A stretch of 64,000 nucleotides of DNA from Neopusillimonas maritima (lineage in GTDB: Bacteria > Pseudomonadota > Gammaproteobacteria > Burkholderiales > Burkholderiaceae_B). Shown here one piece after another: positions 43,671-53,377 of this stretch. Position 1 is the first letter of the stretch; each line of letters begins with the position of its first letter. Position numbers and translations under genes: made by a program. The notes beneath the pieces were generated by a model that was not told where the DNA came from, did not search any database, and saw nothing but the letters and a program-made list of their open reading frames with translations. The stretch is from the NCBI RefSeq assembly GCF_003576595.1, contig NZ_NQOU01000002.1:434001-498000 (forward strand). Direction: 5' to 3'.

Positions 43671-45580
43671 CCGGCGGGTGGTGGCCGCAGGGGAGCCCTG
43701 ATAGTGCCTTACGCGTAAGCACAGCACTTGATCGGCTGAGACATCGCGGCCCTAACGACCGCGGGCATGAAATTTACCCATTGGGTTTTGGGGAGTTGCA
43801 CCTGGGCCACACCCGGCTTTCCATTCTGGATTTAAGCCCCGCAGGGCACCAACCCATGGCAAGCTACGATGGCCGCCTAAGCATTGTGTACAACGGCGAA
43901 ATATACAACTACAAAGAAATACGAGCAGAACTGCAGCAACAGGGCTTCCGGTTCACCACCCAAACCGATACCGAGGTGTTACTTAATGCCTGGCTATGTT
44001 GGGGCCCCGCCTGCCTGCCCAAACTGGAAGGCATGTTTGCTTTTGCGCTATACGACAAGCAAGACCATAGCCTTACCCTGGTGCGCGACCCATTCGGTAT
44101 CAAGCCTTTGTTCTATTACCACCACGATAATCAGCTGTTATTCGGGTCGGAACAAACAGCCATGTTGGCATTAGTACCCCAAAAGCCGGAGCTGAACTGG
44201 CAGCGCTGCTACGACTATTTAGTTCATGGGCAATACGACAACCAAGAAGACACTTTTCTGGCCGGTATACGGCATTTGTTGCCTGGGCATCTGCTTCGCA
44301 TTTCGTTACAGCAGCCCGCTAACGCCGAACCCCATCAGTGGTGGGCGCCCACCCTGCTAAAAAAAGAGAAACTTACATTTGACCAAGCAGTAGAGGCAGT
44401 TCGCGAACAGTTTTTACATAATATTCGCACGCATTTACGTAGCGACGTTCCCGTGGGGGCAGCATTATCGGGAGGCATTGACTCGTCGGCCATTGTGTGT
44501 GGTATGCGCTACCTATATAAAGACCTACCCATCCACACCTTCAGCTATGTATCATCGGACCCCGCCACAAGCGAAGAAAAGTGGATTGACCTTATCAACC
44601 AGCACACCGACGCAATTGCACACAAGGTACACATTCAACCCCAGGAGCTGGCAGAAGACCTGGACACCCTGGTGCAAGCCCAAGGTGAACCCTTCGGCAG
44701 TACCAGTATTTATGCACAGTTCCGTGTATTTAAACTGGCTCGAGAACAGAATATAACGGTAATGCTGGAAGGCCAAGGCGGTGACGAATTACTGGGGGGA
44801 TATTCCGGCTACCCGGGTCACAGGCTACTAAGCCTGCTTGAGCAGCACCGCTACGGCGCCGCCCACGACTTTGCCAAGCACTGGGCCAAATTAAACGGGT
44901 TAAGTTATCGCCACGCGTTAATGCACCTGGCGCATATTACCCTGCCACCCAAAGTATATGCACTGGCCCGACAGTTAACTGGGCGACCTTTTGAGCCTGA
45001 CTGGTTGAATATTGATTTGCTGAAAGAGGCGGGCGTTAACTTATGTGACTATCGCCCCTCCTTAAGTACCGACTTCAAAGGCCAACGGCTTATAGAAAAA
45101 CTGGCTCATTCATTGCAAAGTTATGGGTTGCCGCATTTACTAAGACACGGTGACAGGAATGCCATGCATTTTTCGATAGAGAGTCGAGTTCCTTTTTTAA
45201 CGGTGCCGATTGCTAACTTGTGCCTCAACCTACCTGAAGATTATTTGATTTCTCCTGAGGCAGAAACAAAAAGGGTATTTCGGGCGGCGATGAGTGGTAT
45301 TGTGCCTGACCTAATTCTTAATAGACACGATAAGATAGGTTTCGCTACTCCTGAAAAGCAGTGGCTTAACACAATTAACAATAAAATGAAACAAAACACA
45401 AAATACAAAAGCGCCCCAGAATTTATTCAGCCAGCAGCAGTTGAAAATAAATTTAATGCTGATTTGAAAGAAAACCAGTTACATAAGTGGCAAGCATGGA
45501 GATATTTAAATTTCTCTCGGTGGTTGAATAAAACTGAAAACTTAATAAAACTCAATATCAATTCACCTCCCCGACGCTAA
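43658..45580 (+). CDS. Asparagine-synthase-like amidotransferase (WbpS/AsnB type)
   Basis: A 640-residue AsnB homologue. Cys2 starts the glutaminase domain ('MCGITGG', 'RHRGPNDRG', 'VYNGEIYNY', 'TDTEVL'). The synthetase domain has the ATP PP-loop 'ALSGGIDSSAI' near 267-277 and 'LEGQGGDELLGGY' near 370. In O-antigen loci such enzymes usually amidate uronic acids rather than make asparagine. It ends four bases inside the convergent epimerase gene. Its last 100 or so codons are more AT-rich than the rest, as is the downstream block. Confidence 0.88.
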   Translation: MCGITGGWWPQGSPDSALRVSTALDRLRHRGPNDRGHEIYPLGFGELHLGHTRLSILDLSPAGHQPMASYDGRLSIVYNGEIYNYKEIRAELQQQGFRFTTQTDTEVLLNAWLCWGPACLPKLEGMFAFALYDKQDHSLTLVRDPFGIKPLFYYHHDNQLLFGSEQTAMLALVPQKPELNWQRCYDYLVHGQYDNQEDTFLAGIRHLLPGHLLRISLQQPANAEPHQWWAPTLLKKEKLTFDQAVEAVREQFLHNIRTHLRSDVPVGAALSGGIDSSAIVCGMRYLYKDLPIHTFSYVSSDPATSEEKWIDLINQHTDAIAHKVHIQPQELAEDLDTLVQAQGEPFGSTSIYAQFRVFKLAREQNITVMLEGQGGDELLGGYSGYPGHRLLSLLEQHRYGAAHDFAKHWAKLNGLSYRHALMHLAHITLPPKVYALARQLTGRPFEPDWLNIDLLKEAGVNLCDYRPSLSTDFKGQRLIEKLAHSLQSYGLPHLLRHGDRNAMHFSIESRVPFLTVPIANLCLNLPEDYLISPEAETKRVFRAAMSGIVPDLILNRHDKIGFATPEKQWLNTINNKMKQNTKYKSAPEFIQPAAVENKFNADLKENQLHKWQAWRYLNFSRWLNKTENLIKLNINSPPRR

Positions 45581-46665
45581 GCTTCCAACTCCTTAATTAT
45601 TTCATGAGCGGCGGAGCCATTGCCGTATGGAAAAACAACAATCGGAGACTTCTTGATAGCATGCCGCATTGCTGTTCGAATAGTTTCCACATCGCTTGTT
45701 GGTGGCATTAGCTGATTCCATCCAGCTTCAACCAATTCGACCCATTCAGTTTCTTCCCTGAGTGTTACGCAAGGCACTCCATGGAAAAACGCCTCCTTCT
45801 GCACGCCGCCAGAATCCGTAACAACTAGAGAGCTGTGCTTTTCAAGTTGTACCATATCCAGATACCCAACAGGGTCCACCAAAAGAACGTCAGCGGAAAT
45901 GCTTTCTAACAAACCAAGACTCTCAAGACGTCCTTTCGTGCGCGGATGCACCGGCCATACGATAGGCATAATACTGTTAGCAGTTGAACTCAAAGCCTCT
46001 ACGATCCTTCGCAAGACCGTGTCATTATCAGTATTCTCCGCCCGATGGATCGTGACTAAGATGTACTGTTTTGGATTTAGGCGAAGCTGCTCGAGAATCC
46101 CGCCGTGCGGAGACACTTTGGCACCGTGCTGCAGCGCCACATCGTACATAACATCACCGACTTGGTATATCGCGGTTTCGCTAACACCTTCTTGCAACAA
46201 ATTTTTTGTGGCACTTTCAGTTGGAGTAAATAGCCAGGTTGAAATCCTGTCGGTCAAAATGCGATTTATTTCTTCAGGCATCTTAAGGTTCCTAGAGCGA
46301 AGACCAGCTTCTACATGAGCGACAGGTATATGTAACTTACTCGCCACTAAAGCGCCTGCTAGAGTAGAGTTAGTATCACCGTAAACAAGAACGATATCAG
46401 GGCGTTCGCTAAGAACCACTTTTTCAACCTCTATAAGCATCCGGCCTGTCATTTCACCATGCGCACCACCATTAATATTTAATTGGTACTTTGGCGTCCT
46501 CATACCTAATTCTTCGAAAAATACGTCAGACATATTTGCATCAAAGTGCTGGCCCGTATGGACGATTACTTCATCCAAACTCGAGCTATCAGCAATTTGA
46601 GTCGACACAACACTTGCTTTAATGAATTGTGGGCGAGCCCCTAAAACCGTTAATATTTTTTTCAT
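45577..46665 (-). CDS. UDP-sugar 2-epimerase, WbpI/WlbD type
   Basis: A 362-residue non-hydrolysing epimerase of the WecB family. The N-terminal 'TVLGARPQFIKASVVSTQIA' keeps the conserved Lys after R-P-x-x-I. 'VHTGQHFDANMSDVFFEELG', 'LVYGDTNSTLAGALVASKLH' and 'HVEAGLRS' follow, and 'VTDSGGVQKEAFF' near 280. The close match to WbpI suggests it converts UDP-2,3-diacetamido-glucuronic acid to the manno form, the last step of the WlbA pathway. It is the last gene of the minus-strand block. Confidence 0.87.
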   Translation of the reverse strand: MKKILTVLGARPQFIKASVVSTQIADSSSLDEVIVHTGQHFDANMSDVFFEELGMRTPKYQLNINGGAHGEMTGRMLIEVEKVVLSERPDIVLVYGDTNSTLAGALVASKLHIPVAHVEAGLRSRNLKMPEEINRILTDRISTWLFTPTESATKNLLQEGVSETAIYQVGDVMYDVALQHGAKVSPHGGILEQLRLNPKQYILVTIHRAENTDNDTVLRRIVEALSSTANSIMPIVWPVHPRTKGRLESLGLLESISADVLLVDPVGYLDMVQLEKHSSLVVTDSGGVQKEAFFHGVPCVTLREETEWVELVEAGWNQLMPPTSDVETIRTAMRHAIKKSPIVVFPYGNGSAAHEIIKELEA

Positions 46666-46712
46666 CCGTTAACCATTTTTAGAGTATTTTTAAATAAAAT
46701 TTTAAATAGACC

Positions 46713-47933
46713 TTAAATATTTCGATATATCGAAATAAGTTTTATTTTCTCAATATCCCAAGACAATAGTTTAGACACCTCTCGAACATTACTTTTAAAA
46801 TACTCATACGCCTTTGGATCTGAAAAAAAACGTTCTAACGTCGCCGCTACAGTTTTTGGACACGCCATCTCGCATACATCCCCTATCTGATAGCCGCTAA
46901 CGAAACGCCTCAATTCCGGCAAATCACTAGCAATTATTGGTACACCTGTAGCGATGTATTCGAATAGCTTGTTCGGCGTACAATAATAGTTATTTAAGCA
47001 TGTGGGTAAGTAAGGAATAATGCCTACATCAGCACTTTTCGTTAGAGCCAATAATTGTTCCTGCGGGACTGCATCATGAAAATAAATTTTACTATTAATC
47101 CTGTACTCCCTAACCAAGCGGCGAAGTCGTGGCACGTGCTTCCCAGCACCTAAGAATATCAAAACGAGATTTGAGTTACACAATAATCTAAATGCATCGA
47201 TCAATACCCTTACGTTACGGCTTTCATCTATAGTCCCTTGATACAAAACTATTTTTTTATTAAAAGCTAAGCCATATAGCGAATGAAAATATTTTTCATA
47301 AGTTAAGGTAGCATCAGAAACTTCAGCGTTCAGTATTACCTTCACCGAAGTTAAATCGTATCTTCGCTGAAGCTCTTCAGCGATTGATTGGTTAATAGTT
47401 ATAACGAAAGAGCACTGCTTAATATAAGTCGCCTCTACTTTTTCCCATAATCTTTTAACGCGACTCGAAAGCTCTTGCTCACAATATAACTCGTGGCTGT
47501 CATAAATTAATTTTGCTCCATGAGCCTGAGCCGCGAGGGCCGCTGACTCGAGGGTCGATAGGTCATGCGCAACAAACACATCCGCTTTCTCCTTTATAAT
47601 CTTTGGAATAAAAAGCTTTTTAAAGTAACGCGGCTGATTTACGCAGTACTTCCATAGAAGACCTTTTAATAATCCAATGCCTGAACTCCTGAGAAAAGCT
47701 ATAGCTTGAAAAACCAGCTGCAGATTATTAGCGCCAGCTCCATATCTCCTCATATCATCAGGCAAACTAACGTTAAGCGGCATTTTTTGTAACTTTCTTG
47801 TTGTACCCTTTCTTGGTGCAATAACCTTTACCGTCCATCCTATCGACCGCAAAGCTTCAGCTTGGAGCAAAATTCTCCGATCAACCAAAGAGTCTGTGGT
47901 CAACATCACTGCTACTTTGTTACGCGAAACCAT
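46713..47933 (-). CDS. Glycosyltransferase family 4
   Basis: A 406-residue GT-B protein. The N-terminus contains 'LTTDSLVDRRILLQAEAL' (12-29), 'DVFVAHDLSTLESAALAA' lies in the middle, and the donor site is 'NNYYCTPNKLFEYIATGVPI' near 318-337. It is clearly paralogous to the enzyme at 49924, with the same DRRILL start and the same NNY-C-PNKLFE motif. The coding sequence is AT-rich. It begins one base after the AsnB-like gene stop. Confidence 0.88.
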   Translation of the reverse strand: MVSRNKVAVMLTTDSLVDRRILLQAEALRSIGWTVKVIAPRKGTTRKLQKMPLNVSLPDDMRRYGAGANNLQLVFQAIAFLRSSGIGLLKGLLWKYCVNQPRYFKKLFIPKIIKEKADVFVAHDLSTLESAALAAQAHGAKLIYDSHELYCEQELSSRVKRLWEKVEATYIKQCSFVITINQSIAEELQRRYDLTSVKVILNAEVSDATLTYEKYFHSLYGLAFNKKIVLYQGTIDESRNVRVLIDAFRLLCNSNLVLIFLGAGKHVPRLRRLVREYRINSKIYFHDAVPQEQLLALTKSADVGIIPYLPTCLNNYYCTPNKLFEYIATGVPIIASDLPELRRFVSGYQIGDVCEMACPKTVAATLERFFSDPKAYEYFKSNVREVSKLLSWDIEKIKLISIYRNI

Positions 47934-49856
47934 TTAGCTTCTAATATTTAAAACTGAGGTATCTTGATCTATATGTATACGATGCCATAACTCCATGCAC
48001 AACATCCCCCATACAGCGCGGCCAAATTCTTGTTCATTGTTGATGGCCTTTTCAACACTTCGAACATCATATACGCCTCGTTGTCTAGCTTGTGGAGACA
48101 ACAAAATATCTTTGACAAAGTCATTAGCTACTCCTCGCGCCCAATTGTTTAGTGGCGTCGGAAAGCCCATTTTGTCTTTACGTTCAAATATTTCTTTAGG
48201 TACCATATTACGAACGGATTCTTTAAAAAGGTGTTTCATTCTTCCATTCGCGAACTTGATATTCGGAGGTATCCGCGCCATGAACTCAACAATTCGATGG
48301 TCTAACAAGGGAACTCGCGACTCTATAGAGGCCGCCATACTCGTTCTATCTTCAACATGCAACAATGCTGGCAATGACCCTTTCAAATCAAAATAAGTCA
48401 TACTGTTAATTAAAGAGTGCAGCCCATCACGGTTGAATATCTTTTGAAATGACTCAAATGGTTGATAATTACTAGACAGCAAGTCATCGTTAAAGAGATG
48501 TGTCACACTTGAGCTACGATCTATCAACTTAAAGTATCGCTTATCGGCGCTTTCAAATAGACCATCACCCCAAAGATTTTGCAACATTGGTTTATAAGTT
48601 TTTAACAGCGGTAAGTTCGGTACAATCGACTCAAGTGTCACAGCATACGGTTGTGTATGCGCTGTTTCATAGATTGCGCCAGACAGGCACTGTTCCAAAT
48701 AGGCCACTAGATATCGTGCGTACCCGATAAACAACTCATCGCCACCTTGTCCACCCAACACAACTTTTACTTTATCCGCCGCCAGTTTTGATACGTAGTA
48801 CTGCGGAATTGAGCCTGGGCCAGCCACCGGTTCATCCATGTAATACATCAAGTTAGGCAACGTTGTTGATAGCTCACTACCCGGAATATAGACCTCGTTA
48901 TATTCAGTGCCACAAAAGGACGAAACCTTCTTTGCATAAGCTGTTTCATCATATTGAGGCCCGTCACGAAACGCGCCAGTAAATGTAGACACCTTTTCCC
49001 CTACTAAAAGCTCGCTAGCTAGGCAAACTACAGCACTTGAGTCCAACCCCCCCGACAAATGTGCTCCAAGGGGCACATCGGAACGCAAATGCATACGGAC
49101 AGAGTCCTCCACTAAGCCGGACAAATGATCGACAAACCAAGATTCGTCATGCGATGTGTCAATTTCGTACTGAAGATCCCAGTATTGTGTTCTGTGAACC
49201 GAGAGTTGTCGATTACTTAAGTCGACAGTTACAGCCTGCCCAGGCTCCAGTTTTGACACACCCTCAAACATAGTTTTGTCATCCAAACAAAACTGAAATG
49301 TTATATAGTCTTTAAGTCCTGCCGTATTAGCCCTCCTATCAACATAGCCGGAAGCAAGAATAGACTTAATTTCTGAGCCGAAAACAAATGTGTTCTGATG
49401 GATGGCATAGTAAAACGGCTTAATACCTATCCGATCTCGAGCACAAAAAACTTTATTTTTATTCTTGTCCCAGATAGCAAACGCAAACATCCCTATAAAG
49501 CGGGCGACGCAATTTTCCCCCCATTCAATGTACGCGTATAGCAACACTTCAGTGTCTGAATAAGATTTAATAGGGTGCCCCTTAGCCAGAAGCTCTCGGC
49601 GTAATTCCAGATAGTTGTAAATTACCCCGTTAAACACGACGCTAACTGAGTTATCCACAACACTCATCGGCTGTCGTCCATTTTCGGGATCAATAATTGC
49701 CAGGCGCTGGTGTCCTAAAAACACTCCCCGCTCCGAGTCAATTGCCACGCCTCGATCGTCGGGCCCTCTATGACCAATAGTGTCCAACATACGACTAAGA
49801 CTAGCCTGTCGATCAGTGTTATTGGAAAAATCAATGAAACCGGCGAACCCACACAT
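47934..49856 (-). CDS. Second asparagine-synthase-like amidotransferase
   Basis: A 640-residue AsnB homologue. It has Cys2 and the glutaminase motifs 'GHRGPDDRG', 'VFNGVIYNY' and 'SDTEVLLYAY', then the PP-loop 'HLSGGLDSSAVV' near 262-273 and 'VLGGQGGDELFIGY' near 365-378. It differs widely from the copy at 43658, so it is not a recent duplicate. It lies between two paralogous GT4 genes in the ABC-transporter block. Likely role: amidation of a uronic acid in a second glycan. Confidence 0.88.
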   Translation of the reverse strand: MCGFAGFIDFSNNTDRQASLSRMLDTIGHRGPDDRGVAIDSERGVFLGHQRLAIIDPENGRQPMSVVDNSVSVVFNGVIYNYLELRRELLAKGHPIKSYSDTEVLLYAYIEWGENCVARFIGMFAFAIWDKNKNKVFCARDRIGIKPFYYAIHQNTFVFGSEIKSILASGYVDRRANTAGLKDYITFQFCLDDKTMFEGVSKLEPGQAVTVDLSNRQLSVHRTQYWDLQYEIDTSHDESWFVDHLSGLVEDSVRMHLRSDVPLGAHLSGGLDSSAVVCLASELLVGEKVSTFTGAFRDGPQYDETAYAKKVSSFCGTEYNEVYIPGSELSTTLPNLMYYMDEPVAGPGSIPQYYVSKLAADKVKVVLGGQGGDELFIGYARYLVAYLEQCLSGAIYETAHTQPYAVTLESIVPNLPLLKTYKPMLQNLWGDGLFESADKRYFKLIDRSSSVTHLFNDDLLSSNYQPFESFQKIFNRDGLHSLINSMTYFDLKGSLPALLHVEDRTSMAASIESRVPLLDHRIVEFMARIPPNIKFANGRMKHLFKESVRNMVPKEIFERKDKMGFPTPLNNWARGVANDFVKDILLSPQARQRGVYDVRSVEKAINNEQEFGRAVWGMLCMELWHRIHIDQDTSVLNIRS

Positions 49857-49923
49857 AAAAAATCTAGCCTTATTTATAAAATAAATTACACACTACTCAG
49901 TCACAATGCTGCCACCTATATAA

Positions 49924-51264
49924 CTAGGTCCTATGCGTTAGCGAATCATACACCTTGAACAAAGTATGCTCTTGTTCAAGCCAAGAGTACTTTTCCCGTT
50001 TTAACAGTAACTGTTCTTTACATTCTTGGTAGCAAGACTCATCCAATAAAGTGAGTAGACTCTCAGAATACTCTTCCGGACTGTCGAGAGACGAAACTAC
50101 TCCAAAGCCTTCGCCAAAAACCACCTCTCGCAAATACGGTAAGTCATTAGCTAGAATTGGCAAACTCGCTTGAATGAATTCAAACAATTTATTTGGAGAA
50201 CAAAAATAATTATTTAAATCTATTGCTTGATAGGGAATCACACCGACATCAGCCGACGCTGTCCAATATAAAAGTTCCGCTTGGGGAACTGCATCTTTGA
50301 AATAAACGCGGTCAACGCAGCCAAGATCTATGGCTATTTCCAGCAATTCAGGCTTCGCTTCTCCGTATCCCATAAATACCAAAACAATCTCATTTGGCAT
50401 CGCGGCCAACGCCCTAACCAAATTTTGCAACCCTCGTTGTTTTGACATCCAACCTTGAAAAAGTATTATTTTATTATGAGATTTAATATTTAATTCATTG
50501 CGAAATAAATCATATTTATGTGAATTATCGAAATATTCTGGCCTGTTGGTAGCGTTCAAAATAACTGTAGGTTTAGCTATTTTGTAGCGCCGACGCATCT
50601 CTTCGGCAATATAGGAATTAACAGTAATTACAGCATTAGCCCGTTTTATATATTTTCGCTCTAACGAAGCTAACTTTCTCTTCTGGTCCGGGAGTAAAGA
50701 GGCTATCTCAGGATAGAGTTCATGTGCGTCATAAACCAATGGAATCTTCAGTTTATTACTAGCGTAGGCAGCCACTTTTAACTGAGGTAAGTCGTGAGCA
50801 TGAATAGCATCTGGCCTATAAAATAACGCCCTCTGAAGAATGAATCTTTCATGAGTAGATAATTTACGCAGACGTTTGTGCAAAAGGATTGAGGCAGTCT
50901 GAAGTTTATACCCCAAAAGGACAAATACAGAGTTTGTTTTTCTGCTCAAAAAGAAAAGTATTCTGCCTATTTTGCTTGAAAATCTATTTGCGATAATTTG
51001 GGAGGCAGCATTAACAAATGAAAACGCAAAAGCTATAAACTTAAAATAAAAATTAAATACTTTGAGAATAACCCTCTCAGAATAAGGAAGCTCACTCCCA
51101 GATACTCTTTCCACCTTAACGTTACCGATCGTTTCAAACGCCCGATCTCCACTACCCGACATCGCTAATAAAATAACCTCATTACCTTGAGATATCAAGG
51201 ACTCAGCTTCCAGTAATATTCGACGGTCAATTTGCACGTCATCTGTCAACATTAGAATTCGCAC
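49924..51264 (-). CDS. Glycosyltransferase family 4
   Basis: A 446-residue GT-B enzyme. It begins 'MLTDDVQIDRRILLEAESLI' after the first residues. It has 'RPDAIHAHDLPQLKVAAYAS' near 150, 'YDAHELYPE' near 180, and the donor site 'NNYFCSPNKLFEFIQASLPI' near 350-369. An added hydrophobic/basic stretch (residues about 65-140) is longer than in its paralogue at 46713 and may anchor it to the membrane. It overlaps the preceding glycosyltransferase gene by 26 bases. Confidence 0.88.
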   Translation of the reverse strand: MRILMLTDDVQIDRRILLEAESLISQGNEVILLAMSGSGDRAFETIGNVKVERVSGSELPYSERVILKVFNFYFKFIAFAFSFVNAASQIIANRFSSKIGRILFFLSRKTNSVFVLLGYKLQTASILLHKRLRKLSTHERFILQRALFYRPDAIHAHDLPQLKVAAYASNKLKIPLVYDAHELYPEIASLLPDQKRKLASLERKYIKRANAVITVNSYIAEEMRRRYKIAKPTVILNATNRPEYFDNSHKYDLFRNELNIKSHNKIILFQGWMSKQRGLQNLVRALAAMPNEIVLVFMGYGEAKPELLEIAIDLGCVDRVYFKDAVPQAELLYWTASADVGVIPYQAIDLNNYFCSPNKLFEFIQASLPILANDLPYLREVVFGEGFGVVSSLDSPEEYSESLLTLLDESCYQECKEQLLLKREKYSWLEQEHTLFKVYDSLTHRT

Positions 51265-52288
51265 AGCTTGACTCCAAGTAAGTGTCTAACATCTTTCTTG
51301 CCACCGCCTCACTGGCGTGAACAGCATCAACATACTCCCGACCTCTAGCCCCTATAGTTGGCCAGCTATCCCGGCTCTTTATTAAATTCGCTAGGCAGCC
51401 CTCTATACTCTCTATATCTGCTGAAATTATAGGTAAGGCTGTGGGATATTCTTGTAATAAATCTGCTCGCAAAAAGCATACTACAGGCTTACCCATCGCC
51501 ATCATCTCGACAGCGAACTGTCCATAGGCCCCAACCAATAACTGATCAACTATTATGTCGACGCGAGCACAAGTTTGCATGGCTTCCGCGTAAGACTTCC
51601 CCTCGACCAGCACCAGCTCCACTGGGTATCCCTTAGCAGCTAATGCCGCGACCGCACGAACAAGATATTTGGTGCCTTTTATATTTTGGTTAGAGGGTGC
51701 ATGGCCAATCTTAATTGGCGCATTCGCCTTACGCTCAAAATCCTCATTTAGCGTGTAACGCTTAATATCATTTAGGCGTTTTACGTCAATCGGCTGCGGA
51801 AGCAAAACTGAATTCGGAACAAACTCCAAAAGATCCGGCGTGCTAACAAAAACACCGTCTGCATACTTAGTTGCTATCTCAAGCAGACGCTCTCTATTGG
51901 CACTGCACAACATCGGCCAACATTGCTTGCAAGCACTGTATTTATATTTACGGATCGTTGCTTTACTATCTCTTATCTCACAACCACAAAAATAGAAATA
52001 AACCTTCTTACCCAACTTTTTCAGTAGCGGTATATCGACAAGAGCTTGACCTGCCCATGACGAGTCAAAATAAAACTGAAAAATATCAAAAGGTAGTGCC
52101 TCTTTAAAGAAAAATGAAAGAGATGACAGAACACCACTTTTCGAATCAGGTATTACCTGGTCGGCCGAATATTGAAATACATTATTTATATGACATATGG
52201 ACTTGGCATCAACACCCAGTCGTCTCTGTGCGGACGCCAGCACACCAGCCATGCCCCCAATGTTCTGTGGACCATGGAGCACTCTCAT
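51239..52288 (-). CDS. Glycosyltransferase, GT1/GT4-like
   Basis: A 349-residue predicted GT-B glycosyltransferase. The N-terminal 'HGPQNIGGMAGVLASAQRRL' (5-24) and the C-terminal 'GAYGQFAVEMMAMGKPVVCF' near 253-272 are family-like. An unusual Cys cluster ('CGCEIRD', then 'CKQCWPMLC') near residues 103-134 could bind a metal or be structural. It overlaps the epimerase gene by ATGA and the next glycosyltransferase by 26 bases, so expression is tightly coupled. Acceptor and donor unknown. Confidence 0.78.
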   Translation of the reverse strand: MRVLHGPQNIGGMAGVLASAQRRLGVDAKSICHINNVFQYSADQVIPDSKSGVLSSLSFFFKEALPFDIFQFYFDSSWAGQALVDIPLLKKLGKKVYFYFCGCEIRDSKATIRKYKYSACKQCWPMLCSANRERLLEIATKYADGVFVSTPDLLEFVPNSVLLPQPIDVKRLNDIKRYTLNEDFERKANAPIKIGHAPSNQNIKGTKYLVRAVAALAAKGYPVELVLVEGKSYAEAMQTCARVDIIVDQLLVGAYGQFAVEMMAMGKPVVCFLRADLLQEYPTALPIISADIESIEGCLANLIKSRDSWPTIGARGREYVDAVHASEAVARKMLDTYLESSCANSNVDR

Positions 52289-53352
52289 AGCGCCATCGCT
52301 TCCATCAATGAGACTACTTTACTAGCGGCGTCACCATCACCATACACATTTTCAACATACTGCTTGCTAGAGTTCATGCACGCACTGTAGGCCTCCAGAA
52401 TTGCTTGTGAACGAGCACCGCTCAACACTGACCAACCTAAATCTACTTGCTCAATCCATTCCGTTGTGTCTCGCAATACCACTGAGGGAACGCAAGCAAA
52501 ATACGCCTCCCGCTGAACGCCTCCAGAGTCTGTCAAAATACATTTTGCGTTCAACTCTAACGCCAACATTTCCAAATAACTTACTGGCTCAATAACTCGT
52601 ATGTTTTTTGCAGATAATCTATCTATAACTAAATTTAAGTTAGACAATATTCTCGGATGTGCGGGCAAAATAACTGGAAGGGGAAGAAGCGATAATCCCT
52701 TTAGGATTTGCTCGAAACGAGAGATATCATTAGTATTTTCAGCGCGATGCACCGTAGCCAACGCGTATTCCGACTTAGCCAAAGATAATGCAGACATAAT
52801 AGACTCGTCGGCATTACGAACGAAATACTTAAAACAATCGAACATTAGATCGCCGGTCAGATGCACATTCTCTGATATCCCCTCCTTTTCTAAATTTCCA
52901 ATAGCTGTTCTAGTTGGAGCGCATAATAACGTCGACAAATGATCAGCAACGACCCTATTAATTTCTTCAGGCATTCTTCGGTCATAACTTCTTAAACCGG
53001 CCTCGACATGCACGACAGGCACATTCAATTTCGCCGCGCACAACGCCCCCGCTAATGTTGAGTTAGTGTCACCATCTACAACCACAACATCAGGCCTGTA
53101 CTCAGAGATCAAGCCATCAAGCTTAGACAACATAAGCCCAGTTTGTATCCCATGCGAATTCGATCCAATTTCCAAATTTATATCTGCCTGAGGAATACCC
53201 AACTCTTCAAAAAATATACGGCTCATTTTGTCATCGTAATGCTGTCCCGTATGCACCATCAGCTCACGATGACCTCTTGCATCAACCGCACGTCTAAAAA
53301 CGACTTCTTGCATAAACTGGGGCCTCGCTCCCAGAACTCTCATTATCAACAT
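52285..53352 (-). CDS. Second WecB-family UDP-sugar 2-epimerase, K15Q variant
   Basis: A 355-residue non-hydrolysing UDP-GlcNAc 2-epimerase homologue: 'LMVHTGQHYDDKMSRIFFEE', 'VVVDGDTNSTLAGALCAAKL', 'HVEAGLRSYDRRMPEEINR' and 'LTDSGGVQREAYF' are all family motifs. At the N-terminus 'GARPQFMQEVV' has Gln at the position of the conserved Lys (K15 of E. coli WecB), which the first epimerase keeps. It probably makes a ManNAc-type sugar, or acts on a different UDP-sugar. It belongs to the ABC-exporter block. Confidence 0.85.
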   Translation of the reverse strand: MLIMRVLGARPQFMQEVVFRRAVDARGHRELMVHTGQHYDDKMSRIFFEELGIPQADINLEIGSNSHGIQTGLMLSKLDGLISEYRPDVVVVDGDTNSTLAGALCAAKLNVPVVHVEAGLRSYDRRMPEEINRVVADHLSTLLCAPTRTAIGNLEKEGISENVHLTGDLMFDCFKYFVRNADESIMSALSLAKSEYALATVHRAENTNDISRFEQILKGLSLLPLPVILPAHPRILSNLNLVIDRLSAKNIRVIEPVSYLEMLALELNAKCILTDSGGVQREAYFACVPSVVLRDTTEWIEQVDLGWSVLSGARSQAILEAYSACMNSSKQYVENVYGDGDAASKVVSLMEAMAL

Positions 53353-53377
53353 TTATACACCCGTGAGTTAATAAATT

